From: Pictodentalium vernedei
Lineage: Eukaryota > Mollusca > Scaphopoda > Dentaliida > Dentaliidae
Assembly (NCBI GenBank): GCA_031216915.1
Contig: CM062289.1
Location: 449,258,866 to 449,322,865, forward strand
Direction: 5' to 3'
Length of the DNA: 64,000 bases
A model generated the notes under the pieces. The model was given only the letters and a program-made list of their open reading frames with translations. It ran no database searches and was not told where the DNA came from. Shown piece after piece: positions 1 to 9,211 of this stretch; positions within the stretch are counted from its first letter, which is position 1; the number at the start of each line of letters is the position of its first letter. The position numbers and the translations under genes are program-made.

Positions 1-317
1 CCCTTAGAAATAACATATTTTCATGGATTTGTCATTTCGCTTGTGCGTTATTGTTCAAACGAATAGTTGTCAGTAACAAAGATAAAAGAGCTGAAGTGGT
101 GGCTGCCTCTTCACGAGAGCTGTTGTCAGCAATTCAGAATTCTGCCGGGAACTGTTCACGCTGCCCCGAAACTGTCTGCGGCACATTTTTAGCCATGCTC
201 GATCTTTTAGAGCCAAACAGTGTTTTGGTGCCAAATGGGGTGTTTCTTTGCAATCTAATCCAAATAAATTGATCGAGTTTTGAACAATGAACTGGCAATT
301 ATTCCAAGAATGACCTA
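1..317. other. Unassigned; open frame 51-272 without ATG start
   Basis: I see no recognised element here. A plus-strand frame is open from 51 to 272 (about 73 codons) but begins without an ATG and matches no family I know. An 11-bp inverted match (ATTGTTCAAAC near 50 and its complement near 277) brackets the stretch, so it may be the inside of an old transposon. Confidence 0.3.
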
Positions 318-545
318 CATTACATGGAGAGTGTATTATCACTAAATCACATGCAAAGTGGAGAATCCACTTAAGCAATAATTGCAAATGTGTTGCAAAA
401 CATAACAAGCACAAGCAAAGTTCCGACCAATGGACTGAAACATTGCTTGTGTTTTTTGCCCACACGTACAGAATTTGAAAGTGATACTTTGGGTGATAAA
501 TCCACTCTCCAGGTGATTTAGTTACAACCCACTCGCCATGTACTG
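318..545. mobile_element. Tc1/mariner-like foldback MITE (family M), copy 1
   Basis: The ends are diverged versions of CAGTACGTGGAGAGTG next to TA dinucleotides at 316-317 and 546-547. Its subterminal blocks (a CACTAAATCAC block and a block around AAGCAATAATTGCAAAT) recur in the copies at 44961 and 53922. The central palindrome present in those copies is reduced here to a short CCAATGGACTGAAACATTG remnant. There is no coding capacity. A TA target with CAGT termini is known from Tc1/mariner/pogo elements; the superfamily is inferred. Confidence 0.7.
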
Positions 546-918
546 TATTAATTGGTCAGTTGGTTGCTAATTTATTTTTTTTTTGTGCCATCAAGACGTC
601 TTTATCTCTAAATGCGCAAATAGGCTGCTGTGTAAACAGGACAAGTCCGGCCGCAGTGTTCATGTTGTAGGATGCCACGTTTGCCAAGTGCACTAAACAT
701 TTTTATCTTGCACCAAAAAAATCTTCATTGGCTAAAATATTGGCACTAAAAAGTTCCTTTTACTTGTGAAAGAAATCAATTGCAGCAGTAAAGAGAGCGA
801 TCAATGATGGAGCAAATGAAAGTAACACACCCAAATCAAGTGATTTTGTCAATATGAAATAGTGTTTGGACAAACTTTCAACGTACATATGTTCAACATT
901 CAGAAAAGACTGTACGTT
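546..918. other. No gene seen
   Basis: AT-rich sequence without a recognisable ORF, RNA or repeat. It separates a TA-type MITE from a TTAA-type MITE. Confidence 0.5.
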
Positions 919-922
919 TTAA

Positions 923-1168
923 CCCTTTACCTAACCTGAAAATAAGACGACACTTGCAAAAAAAAAATTCTTGAATAACTAAGTTTTTTCATTTTTTTTC
1001 TCAAAAACATAGGTTGTGACCCCTCGTTGGAACGAGCTCGTCGAGCTCGTTCCAACGAGGGGTCATAACCTATGTGTTTGAGACAAAAAATGAAAAAATA
1101 ATGAAAATTAATTGGCGATTTTTGAGAATAGCGCTGGCCGGTTTTTGGTCGTTACGTTAGGTGAAGGG
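923..1168 (+). mobile_element. piggyBac-like palindromic MITE (family P, type I)
   Basis: TTAA at 919-922 and 1169-1172 flanks a 246-bp element starting CCCTTTACCTAAC and ending GTTAGGTGAAGGG. The middle is a long palindrome with arms CATAGGTTRTGACCCCTC and core GAACGAGCTCGTCGAGCTCG. The outer parts differ (left: AGACGACACTTGC; right: GCGCTGGCCGG), so orientation can be scored. TTAA targets with CCC termini are the signature of piggyBac transposons. The element has no ORF and would need a transposase from elsewhere. Confidence 0.85.
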
Positions 1169-1224
1169 TTAACAGTATAACTGCATAATGTTCCTACTCG
1201 AATGTTTCCAGTGATTCAGACACA

Positions 1225-1361
1225 AAAGTAGAAAAGCAACGTGGTCCCATAATTTAATGTTTATTCCCTTTTGGGGATTTTGTTTTGTTAAAAAAAAGCA
1301 TAAAAGCAACGTGGTTCCATAATTTAATGTTTATACTTTTGAGAGGTGATTTTTTTTCTCT
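1225..1361. repeat. 70-bp imperfect direct duplication
   Basis: The block starting AAAGCAACGTGGTCCCATAA at 1233 recurs at 1303 with few changes, so this is a two-copy tandem repeat. The rest of 1173-1466 holds nothing I can name. Confidence 0.75.
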
Positions 1362-1466
1362 TTCCGTGTATAGGAAACTACAAAGTCACTCGCACATGCG
1401 TTTCGAAAGCTTGTAATATTCTAAAAATAGTAACGTAAGCAAATCATAACCAAACACGCGGTTGTA

Positions 1467-1530
1467 TTATTTATTTATTGGTATTTAAAGACACTTTCGA
1501 CAATCAGGGTCACCTCGTGTGGGAACGCCA
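1467..1530 (-). mobile_element. 5'-truncated SINE fragment (tail type 2)
   Basis: Read on the minus strand, this matches the 3' end of the SINE at 52643-53000: a GGTGACCCTG..GTCGAAAGTG block followed by an (AATA)n tail. Only the last ~60 bp are present, as expected from incomplete reverse transcription. Confidence 0.6.
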
Positions 1531-1693
1531 TTGTATCATGTAGTTGCCAGAAAATATTTTGTATGAGGGGCCCCTGATACACGCTGTATTCTGGCAAGTA
1601 TGGAGCCAATACATACTTATAAGATTAATTATCTTCAGTAATAAATTAATAAAAAAAACTGAGCATTCTACTTGTATATATCCTTGGTTAACA

Positions 1694-2381
1694 CAGGCCT
1701 GGCATTCTTAAAAATGCAGAAGGGCTAATCGCCCCCCCCCCCCCCCCGCAAGGCCTAGGGATGCGATTACCTCTCCCCAAGCTTGCAAAAGCTCAAAGTG
1801 GCAAAATAAAGTTTTACTATTAACTGGTAGAGTTCTGGAAGCCCATATTTGGGCTTTATTCTGAAGTGCCGGTACCACAATTTAAAGGCTTCACATTCTG
1901 TGGATGTGCTTCATATTATCTTTGAAGTGATAGAATTTCATCTGTTAGGATTTGCCTTGTTACAATTCATGGGAGAGTGCCTAGTGGCACTCTCCCATAA
2001 ATTGTAACAAGGCAAAGATGTACAAAGAAATTTTAAGGACCAAAAATAATTTAGCACACTACCAGTTAATTAATTCTGCCTAGTGTGCTTTGTACATTTT
2101 ATTTGACGTTGCTAACAAGGTAGTCATTGTGAGATGGCTGCACTGCTCCTTCTACACCTCCGGGCCTCGGCAAGGCTCGGATATGTGGGAGTGGCAGTGC
2201 AGTCGTCTTACAGAGACCCCCTAACATAGCAGAGGCCTGAAATGGTGTGGGTTTAAGGAATATGCTGTTGTGGTTAACATTATTTTCTAAGGTCAAGAGG
2301 GCTAGTTTTCGCCTTCCTTAATTTTTTTAAGGCGAGCAATAGGCGAGCTAATAAATCGTTCTCCTGAAAATGTCAAGCCTG
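1694..2381. mobile_element. TIR transposon, CAGGCCTGGCATT family (family H), copy 1
   Basis: The left end CAGGCCTGGCATT and right end AATGTCAAGCCTG are inverted repeats. The 6-bp sequence TTAACA directly precedes (1688-1693) and directly follows (2382-2387) the element, a perfect target duplication. It contains a poly-C tract (about 1731-1747) and the TTAA/CTGGTAG MITE at 1824-2065. Its right part (2150-2381) is similar to 29010-29231. A 6-bp duplication with CAG ends fits some hAT groups, IS3EU or Dada; I cannot choose between them. Confidence 0.75.
1824..2065. mobile_element. TTAA/CTGGTAG foldback MITE (family T), copy 1
   Basis: TTAA at 1820-1823 and 2066-2069 flanks ends CTGGTAGAGTTCTGG and its diverged complement TTTAGCACACTACCAG. 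The centre (about 1963-2014) is a strong hairpin around GGGAGAGTGCCTAGTGGCAC. The subterminal block GGAAGCCCATATTTGGGC is itself palindromic and recurs in the copy at 17563. It sits inside the family H element 1694-2381, so it is younger, or was carried along by it. Confidence 0.75.
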
Positions 2382-2403
2382 TTAACATGCATTCCTTTTA
2401 TAG

Positions 2404-2490
2404 GTACTGCTGGTAGTCAAGTGGTTTTGTATCGTTTCGCTAGGCGGTTTGTGCCAAAGGAATCTCCCTCGGCGTGAGTTCGAACACCCG
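2404..2490 (+). other. tRNA-like sequence, possible SINE head relic
   Basis: An A-box-like TAGTCAAGTGG (2414-2424) and a B-box-like GAGTTCGAACACC (2476-2488) are spaced as in a tRNA with a long variable arm (Ser/Leu type). I could not fold a clean acceptor stem, so it is not called as a tRNA gene. It may be a decayed pol III promoter of another SINE family. Confidence 0.3.
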
Positions 2491-2660
2491 CTATGCTATT
2501 TGTCATGTCATTAGTTTCGTCCCGTTGTGAGGTATAATGTTTTTGAAATTAAAGTAAGAGGTTACAAAACAGAACAGAATGTATCCAACCAATCAATGTA
2601 GTAGAATTTAACACCTGACACTAAAGAATTCGAAACCCAGCTGTCGTTAATAGAGATTAG

Positions 2661-3026
2661 AGGGGCGCGGTGGCTTAGTAGGTAGAGGTGCAGGCTGCAA
2701 GCCGAGATGTTCTCGGTTCGAATCCCACCTGCGGCAATCGCGTTGTGTCCTTGGGTAGGACACTTCACTCCCACTGCCCACGACGTGAGGGCACGGTGGC
2801 GTTGTGTACTAAGGCGTACTGCACGTCGATGGTGCACTTGTCTTCAACCAATGCTAACCCTGCTTGTGTGGAGTTGGTATGTTGGGGAGCTGACAGTTGC
2901 TAGTTGCTAGGTGGTTCTCTCCGGGTACTCCGGCATCCTCCACCCGTAAAACTGTCGTGGTCATGATTAGCCATTGTGTAGAAATATGTGACCTTAAACA
3001 CCAACAAATATATAAATAAATAAATA
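2661..3026 (+). mobile_element. tRNA-derived SINE (head a, tail type 1), full length
   Basis: It is flanked by 13-bp target duplications TAATAGAGATTAG (2648-2660) and TAATAGCGATTAG (3027-3039). The tRNA-like head has an A box (TGGCTTAGTAGG) and a B box (GGTTCGAATCC). The body carries TTGTGTCCTTGGGTAGG and GTACTAAGGCGTACTGCACG. The 3' end is TATGTGACCTTAAACACC plus an (AATA)n tail. It would be transcribed by pol III from the internal boxes and moved by a partner LINE (known mechanism). It has no protein. Confidence 0.9.
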
Positions 3027-3384
3027 TAATAGCGATTAGGGAAAGAACACTGTTAATTTTTCGTAGATTAACACTTTATCTAACGTTTCGGTCAAAATCG
3101 GCAGGCGCTATTCAGAAACATGCCCATTCAATTTTCATTATTTTAATCATTCTTTGGGTCTCAAAAACTTAGCTTATGACCACTCGTTGAGCTCGTTCCA
3201 ATAAGCTATGTTTCTGACGCAAAAAGGAAAAAAAATATTTATTCAAGAGTTTTGTTTGAAGATGTCGTCTGTCTCAGAGTTTGCATTTTAGAAGGGCTGA
3301 TCAGCCCCAGCCCCATAATCAGCCCTCTAACCAATCTTACAGGGCCGAAAACCAGCCCCGTGAATACTCCACTAAAATACTTAA

Positions 3385-4028
3385 CTGGTAGAGTGCTAAA
3401 TTATTTTTACGTCTGTATGTATGTTACATATGCAGGAATTCTGAACATTGGAGTTCCTGTTACACATAAATTTTCAATTGTTTCAGTTTACTGTCCTGTT
3501 ACACATAAATATTCAATTGTTTCAGTTTACTGTCCTGTTGCACATAAATATTCAATTGTTTCAGTTTACTGTCCTGTTGCACATAAATAGTCAATTGTTT
3601 CAGTTTACTGTCCTGTTGCACATAAATATTCAATCGTTTCAGTTTACTGTCCTGTTGCACATAAATATTCAATCGTTTCAGTTTACTGTCCTGTTGCACA
3701 TAAATATTCAATTGTTTCAGTTTACTGTCCTGTTGCACATAAATATTCAATTGTTTCAGTTTACTGTCCTGTTGCACATAAATAATCAATTGTTTCAGTT
3801 TACTGTCCTGTTGCACATAAATAATCAATTGTTTCAGTTTACTGTCCTGTTGCACATAAATAATCAATTGTTTCAGTTTACTGGAGAATGCTTACATGCA
3901 TTCTCAAGTAAAATGATACAATTTACAATTTAATATTTATTAACAACGGGTATTTAACATTGATAAGTCATTTGTAAAACTATTGCAGATGGCAAAAGCA
4001 ACTATGGTGGCTTCCAACACTCAACCAG
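3385..4028. mobile_element. TTAA/CTGGTAG MITE (family T) expanded by a minisatellite
   Basis: TTAA (3381-3384) plus CTGGTAGAGTGCTAAAT begins the element. TGGCTTCCAACACTCAACCAG plus TCAA (4029-4032, one change from TTAA) ends it. Normal copies are about 242 bp; this one is 644 bp because it contains the 39-bp tandem array 3455-3881. Confidence 0.65.
3455..3881. repeat. 39-bp minisatellite, about 11 units
   Basis: The unit runs from ACATAAATATTCAATTG through TTTCAGTTTACTG to TCCTGTTGC. Units differ by single bases (ATTTTC, ATATTC, ATAGTC, ATAATC; ATTG or ATCG). Because 39 is a multiple of three and the unit lacks stops in some frames, long repeat-encoded frames appear on both strands (13-residue repeats). 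I regard these as non-coding by-products. Confidence 0.95.
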
Positions 4029-4416
4029 TCAAACGCCAATATTTTTAAAGCTCTCAAAATAGCAGAGTGCGTTTTGTTATTTAATCTGAATATTTATCAG
4101 AACCTTCTTCTAGCTCGAGCTCCGTTTATATAGAACACATCACTAATTTGACAGGTCCAAGAAGGTGATTGTGAAGTATAGGTTTGCGCAAATTTCATAG
4201 CTATAAAAAAAATTGTTACAAACTTTAAAATTTCTCTGTAAACTTCACTTGGAAGATCTGTCAACGTAAAACAAGGATTTAGCAATACAATTGTTAAACC
4301 AGCCTGTGAGTAGGAAAAAACAGCCCCGTGAAGACTTTCGCAAGGCTGTTTTTTTCAGCCCTGTCGTATTTCTAGAATGCAAGCCCTGTTGTCTTTAGTG
4401 TTATGTTGAGGGTTAA

Positions 4417-4914
4417 TATTCAATTTATTTTTAAATATTATGTTTCTGGTAATATAACGCATGCATTAGTTCAATATGCTTGTGGGACACGCGCCTCTAC
4501 TGAGAGATGTCAGAAATATCGTTACTGACATTCTATCATTAAAATTTCACATGTCTGCACTGGTTGAATGCGCTCTTCTTGAGATAGCATCACCAATCAA
4601 TTTTCTATCACGTATTATAAATAAAACCGTCTGTTAATAGAAGATACTGAAAGATTACAAAAGCTTCTGTTCTATGTCTGGTTTCAGTCAGTACAAAATG
4701 GCAAACTGGACTCGTACTTTACAAGGAACGTAGGAGTGAAAAATGTTTTCCTTTTCTCGGTTTTGGAAAAATACATTTCGTAATGAAACTAGGGTCATAT
4801 GGTGCTTCCAAATTCGACTTCATTCGAAATCGTCCGGATGATTCGACTCGATTCGAAGCGCGTTCCTCCGATTCGAAAACTTTCGAATCGTCGAGATATT
4901 CTCAAAATCTTACC
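4417..4914. other. No gene; cluster of ATTCGA(A) motifs at 4810-4895
   Basis: Most of this stretch is featureless. Between 4810 and 4895 the heptamer ATTCGAA or its one-base variants occurs about five times (CATTCGAAAT, GATTCGACTC, GATTCGAAGC, GATTCGAAAA, TTTCGAATCG), partly as inverted pairs. This looks like a degenerate simple palindromic repeat, not a coding signal. Confidence 0.5.
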
Positions 4915-4917
4915 AGG

Positions 4918-5027
4918 TGTCTCCTCTTGAACTTCCTTCTATCATCAGGTCTCCTGTACAGGACAACCCCCCCTCCCCCCCTCCTGTACAGGAGATCTGG
5001 TGATAAAAAAGGAGTTCAAGAAGGTAC
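4918..5027. repeat. Foldback hairpin next to the satellite edge
   Basis: The arm from CCTCTTGAACTTCCTT (about 4921) through CTCCTGTACAGG pairs with CTCCTGTACAGGAGA..AAGGAGTTCAAGAAGG (about 4980-5023). The loop is a C-rich run. It lies 20 bp before the giant minisatellite and may be the remnant of the element in which the array arose. Confidence 0.7.
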
Positions 5028-5518
5028 CGCTCCCGAAACCACCAGTTCACCCCTTATGTTTCTATGTGACAGTAACCCAGTCTACATCTTGTTTCTATAT
5101 ACTAGTTAACCAGTTAACAGTTTATCCACTTATGTTTCTATATATTAGTTAACCAGTTTATCCTCTTATGTTTCTATATACTAGTTAACTAGTTTATCCC
5201 TTATGTTTCTATATACAACTTAACTAGTTTATCCCTTATGTTTCTATATACTAGTTAACTAGTTTATCCCTTATGTTTCTACATACTTGTAAACCAGTTT
5301 ATCACATTATGTTTCTATATATTAGTTAGCCAGTTTATCCCTTATGATTCTACATACTTGTAAACCAGTTTATCACATTATGTTTCTATATATTAGTTAG
5401 CCAGTTTATCCCTTATGTTTCTACATACTAGTAAACCAGTTTAACACATTATGTTTCTATATATTAGTTAACCAGTTTATCCCTTATGTTTCTATATACT
5501 AGTTAACCAGTTTATCCC

Positions 5519-5660
5519 TTATGTTTCTACATACCTGTAAACCAGTTTATCAGAATATGTTTCTGTATATTAGTTAACCAGTTTATCCCTTATGTTTCTA
5601 CATACTTGTAAACCAGTTTATCATATTATGTTTCTATATGTTAGTTAACTAGTTTATCCC
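5519..5660. repeat. Segmental copy within the array (pairs with 6812-6953)
   Basis: A rare combination of variants (TACATACCTGTAAACC, then ATCAGAATATG, TTTCTGTATATTAG, ATCATATTATG, CTATATGTTAG) occurs in the same order at 5528 and 6821, an offset of 1293 bp. It marks a local duplication inside part A. Confidence 0.8.
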
Positions 5661-7208
5661 TTATGTTTCTAGATACTAGTTAACTAGTTTATCACTTATG
5701 TTTCTATATACTAGTTAACAGTTTATCCCTTATGTTTCTATATACTAGTTAACTAGTTTATCCCTTATGTTTCTATATACTAGTTAACTAGTTTATCCCT
5801 TATGTTTCTATATACTAGTTAACTAGTTTATCCGTTATGTTTCTATATACAAGTTAACTAGTTTATCCCTTATGTTTCTATATACTAGTTAACTAGTTTA
5901 TCCATTATGTTTCTATATACCAGTTAACTAGTTTATCCGTTATGTTTCTATATACAAGTTAACTAGTTTATCCGTTATGTTTCTATATACTAGTTAACTA
6001 GTTTATCCCTTATGTTTCTATATACTAGTTAACCAGTTTATCACTTATGTTTCTATATACTAGTTAACCAGTTTATCTCTTATGTTTCTATATACTAGTT
6101 AACTAGTTTATTCCTTATGTTTCTATATACTAGTTAACCAGTTTATTCCTTATGTTTCTATATACTAGTTAACCAGTTTATCCTCTTATGTTTCTATATA
6201 CTAGTTAACCAGTTTATTCTCTTATGTTTCTATATACTAGTTAACCAGTTTATCACTTATGTTTCTACAAACTAGTTAACCAGTTTATCACTTATGTTTC
6301 TATATACTAGTTAACTAGTTTATCTCTTATGTTTCTATATACTAGTTAACCAGTTTATCCTCTTATGTTTCTATATACTAGTTAACTAGTTTATTCCTTA
6401 TGTTTCTATATACTAGTTAACTAGTTTATCTCTTATGTTTCTATATACTAGTTAACCAGTTTATCCTCTTATGTTTCTATATACTAGTTAACCAGTTTAT
6501 CCTCTTATGTTTCTATATACTAGTTAACCAGTTTATCACTTATGTTTCTATATACTAATTAACCAGTTTATCACTTATGTTTCTATATACTAGTTAACTA
6601 GTTTATCTCTTATGTTTCTATATACTAGGTAACTAGTTTATTCCTTATGTTTCTATATACTAGTTAACTAGTTTATCTCTTATGTTTCTATATACTAGTT
6701 TATTCCTTATGTTTCTATATACTAGTTAACTAGTTTATCTCTTATGTTTCTATATACTAATTAACCAGTTTATTCCTTATGTTTCTATATACTAGTTAAC
6801 CAGTTTATCCCTTATGTTTCTACATACCTGTAAACCAGTTTATCAGAATATGTTTCTGTATATTAGTTAACCAGTTTATCCCTTATGTTTCTACATACTT
6901 GTAAACCAATTTATCATATTATGTTTCTATATGTTAGTTAACTAGTTTATCCCTTATGTTTCTATATACTAGTTAACTAGTTTATCCGTTATGTTTCTAT
7001 ATACTAGTTAACTAGTTTATCCCTTATGTTTCTATATACTAGTTAACTAGTTTATCCCTTATGTTTCTATATACTAGTTAACTAGTTTATCCGTTATGTT
7101 TCTATATACAAGTTAACTAGTTTATCCCATATCTTTCTATATACTAGTTAACTAGTTTATCCGTTATGTTTCTATATACTAGTTAACTAGTTTATCCGTT
7201 ATGTTTCT

Positions 7209-8830
7209 ATATACAAGTTAACTAGTTTATCCGTTATGTTTCTATATACTAGTTAACTAGTTTATCCCTTATGTTGCTATATACTAGTTAACCAGTTTAT
7301 CACGTATGTTTCTATATACTAGTTAACTAGTTTATCCCTTATGTTTCTATATACTAGTTAACCAGTTTATCCCTTATGTTTCTATATACTAGTTAACCAG
7401 TTTATCACGTATGTTTCTATATACTAGTTAACTAGTTTATCCGTTATGTTTCTATATACTAGTTAACCAGTTTATCACTTATGTTTCTATATACTAGTTA
7501 ACTAGTTTATCCCTTATGTTTCTATATACTAGTTAACCAGTTTATCCCTTATGTTTCTATATACTAGTTAACCAGTTTATCCCCTTATGTTTCTATATAC
7601 TAGTTAACCAGTTTATCCTCTTATGTTTCTATATACTAGTTAACCAGTTTATCACTTATGTTTCTATATACTAGTTAACTAGTTTATCCATTATGTTTCT
7701 ATATACTAGTTAACCAGTTTATCCTCTTATGTTTCTATATACTAGTTAACCAGTTTATACTCTTATGTTTCTATATACTAGTTAACTAGTTTATCCCTTA
7801 CGTTTCTATATACTAGTTAACTAGTTTATCCCTTATGTTTCTATATACTAGTTAACCAGTTTATCACTTATGTTTCTATATACTAGTTAACCAGTTTATC
7901 CTCTTATGTTTCAATATACTAGTTAACCAGTTTATCCTCTTATGTTTCTATATACTAGTTAACCAGTTTATCTCTTATGTTTCTATATACTAGTTAACTA
8001 GTTTATCCCTTATGTTTCTATATACAAGTTAACTAGTTTATCCGTTATGTTTCTATATACTAGTTAACTAGTTTATCCCTTATGTTTCTATATACTAGTT
8101 AACCAGTTTATCACGTATGTTTCTATATACTAGTTAACTAGTTTATCCCTTATGTTTCTATATACTAGTTAACCAGTTTATCCCTTATGTTTCTATATAC
8201 TAGTTAACCAGTTTATCACGTATGTTTCTATATACTAGTTAACTAGTTTATCCGTTATGTTTCTATATACTAGTTAACCAGTTTATCACTTATGTTTCTA
8301 TATACTAGTTAACTAGTTTATCCCTTATGTTTCTATATACTAGTTAACCAGTTTATCCCTTATGTTTCTATATACTAGTTAACCAGTTTATCCCCTTATG
8401 TTTCTATATACTAGTTAACCAGTTTATCCTCTTATGTTTCTATATACTAGTTAACCAGTTTATCACTTATGTTTCTATATACTAGTTAACTAGTTTATCC
8501 ATTATGTTTCTATATACTAGTTAACCAGTTTATCCTCTTATGTTTCTATATACTAGTTAACCAGTTTATCCTCTTATGTTTCTATATACTAGTTAACTAG
8601 TTTATCCCTTACGTTTCTATATACTAGTTAACTAGTTTATCCCTTATGTTTCTATATACTAGTTAACCAGTTTATCACTTATGTTTCTATATACTAGTTA
8701 ACCAGTTTATCCTCTTATGTTTCAATATACTAGTTAACCAGTTTATCCTCTTATGTTTCTATATACTAGTTAACCAGTTTATCTCTTATGTTTCTATATA
8801 CTAGTTAACTAGTTTATCCCTTATGTTTCT
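7209..8830. repeat. 811-bp higher-order tandem duplication in part A
   Basis: Private variants recur at a fixed offset of 811 bp: CACGTATG at 7301 and 8112, and at 7406 and 8217; CTTACGTTTC around 7800 and 8611; TTTCAATATAC around 7911 and 8722. About 23 monomers were duplicated as a block. Similarity ends near 8830, where the second copy carries TACTAG and the first carries TACAAG. Confidence 0.9.
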
Positions 8831-9211
8831 ATATACTAGTTAACCAGTTTATCCCTTATGTTTCTATATACTAGTTAACCAGTTTATCCTCTTATGTTTC
8901 TATATACTAGTTAACCAGTTTATCACTTATGTTTCTATATACTAGTTAACCAGTTTATCACTTATGTTTCTATATACTAGTTAACTAGTTTATTCCTTAT
9001 GTTTCTATATACCAGTTAACCAGTTTATCACTTATGTTTCTATATACTAGTTAACCAGTTTATCCCTTATGTTTCTATATACTAGTTAACTAGTTTATCC
9101 CTTATATTTCTATATATTATTTAACCAGTTTATACCTTATGTTTCTATGTACTAGTTAAGTAGTTTATCCCTTATGCTTCTATATACTAGTTAACCAGTT
9201 TATCCCCTTAT

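Larger units (their letters stand above)
3274..4388. mobile_element. TIR transposon, CAG..GCATTYTAGAA family (family H), copy 2
   Basis: The left end CAGAGTTTGCATTTTAGAA and right end TTCTAGAATGCAAGCCCTG are inverted repeats with few mismatches. The flanking hexamers CTGTCT (3268-3273) and TTGTCT (4389-4394) match at 5 of 6, in line with the 6-bp duplications of the other copies. It is inserted in a family P MITE and itself contains the family T MITE 3385-4028. AGCCCC/GGGCTG-rich subterminal blocks flank both ends. Confidence 0.65.
3072..4412 (-). mobile_element. piggyBac-like MITE (type I) split by nested insertions
   Basis: TTAA at 3068-3071 starts a diverged family P element in reverse orientation (left end ACTTTATCTAACG). 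Its palindrome arms are at about 3170-3225. It breaks off after GTCGTCTG at about 3267 and resumes at 4389 (GTCTTTAGTGTTATG), ending ..GTTGAGGG before TTAA at 4413-4416. The 1.1 kb in between is the family H element 3274-4388. This is the outermost of four nested layers. Confidence 0.7.
5044..9211. repeat. Giant minisatellite, part A: 35-bp monomers
   Basis: About 119 head-to-tail monomers of roughly 35 bp: GTTTATCCCTTATGTTTC followed by TATATACTAGTTAACTA. Variants differ at the CCCTT/CTCTT/CACTT/CGTT and AACTAG/AACCAG positions. The core ACTAGTTAACTAGT is a perfect 14-bp palindrome. The 35-bp period shifts frame at every unit, so no long ORF exists here. The first units (5044-5480) and a stretch near 5527 and 6820 include a TACATACTTGTAAACC variant. 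Confidence 0.97.

Noticed and set aside
923..1168. Perfect hairpins as transcription terminators or regulatory RNAs
   Set aside because: They recur at many loci as the centre of TTAA-flanked elements, so transposon structure explains them.
2661..2740. Functional tRNA genes at SINE heads
   Set aside because: Heads carry A and B boxes but run straight into the SINE body without a proper acceptor stem or terminator. They are pol III promoters of SINEs.
3252..3933. Repeat-protein frames on both strands
   Set aside because: Produced by the 39-bp minisatellite (13 codons per unit).
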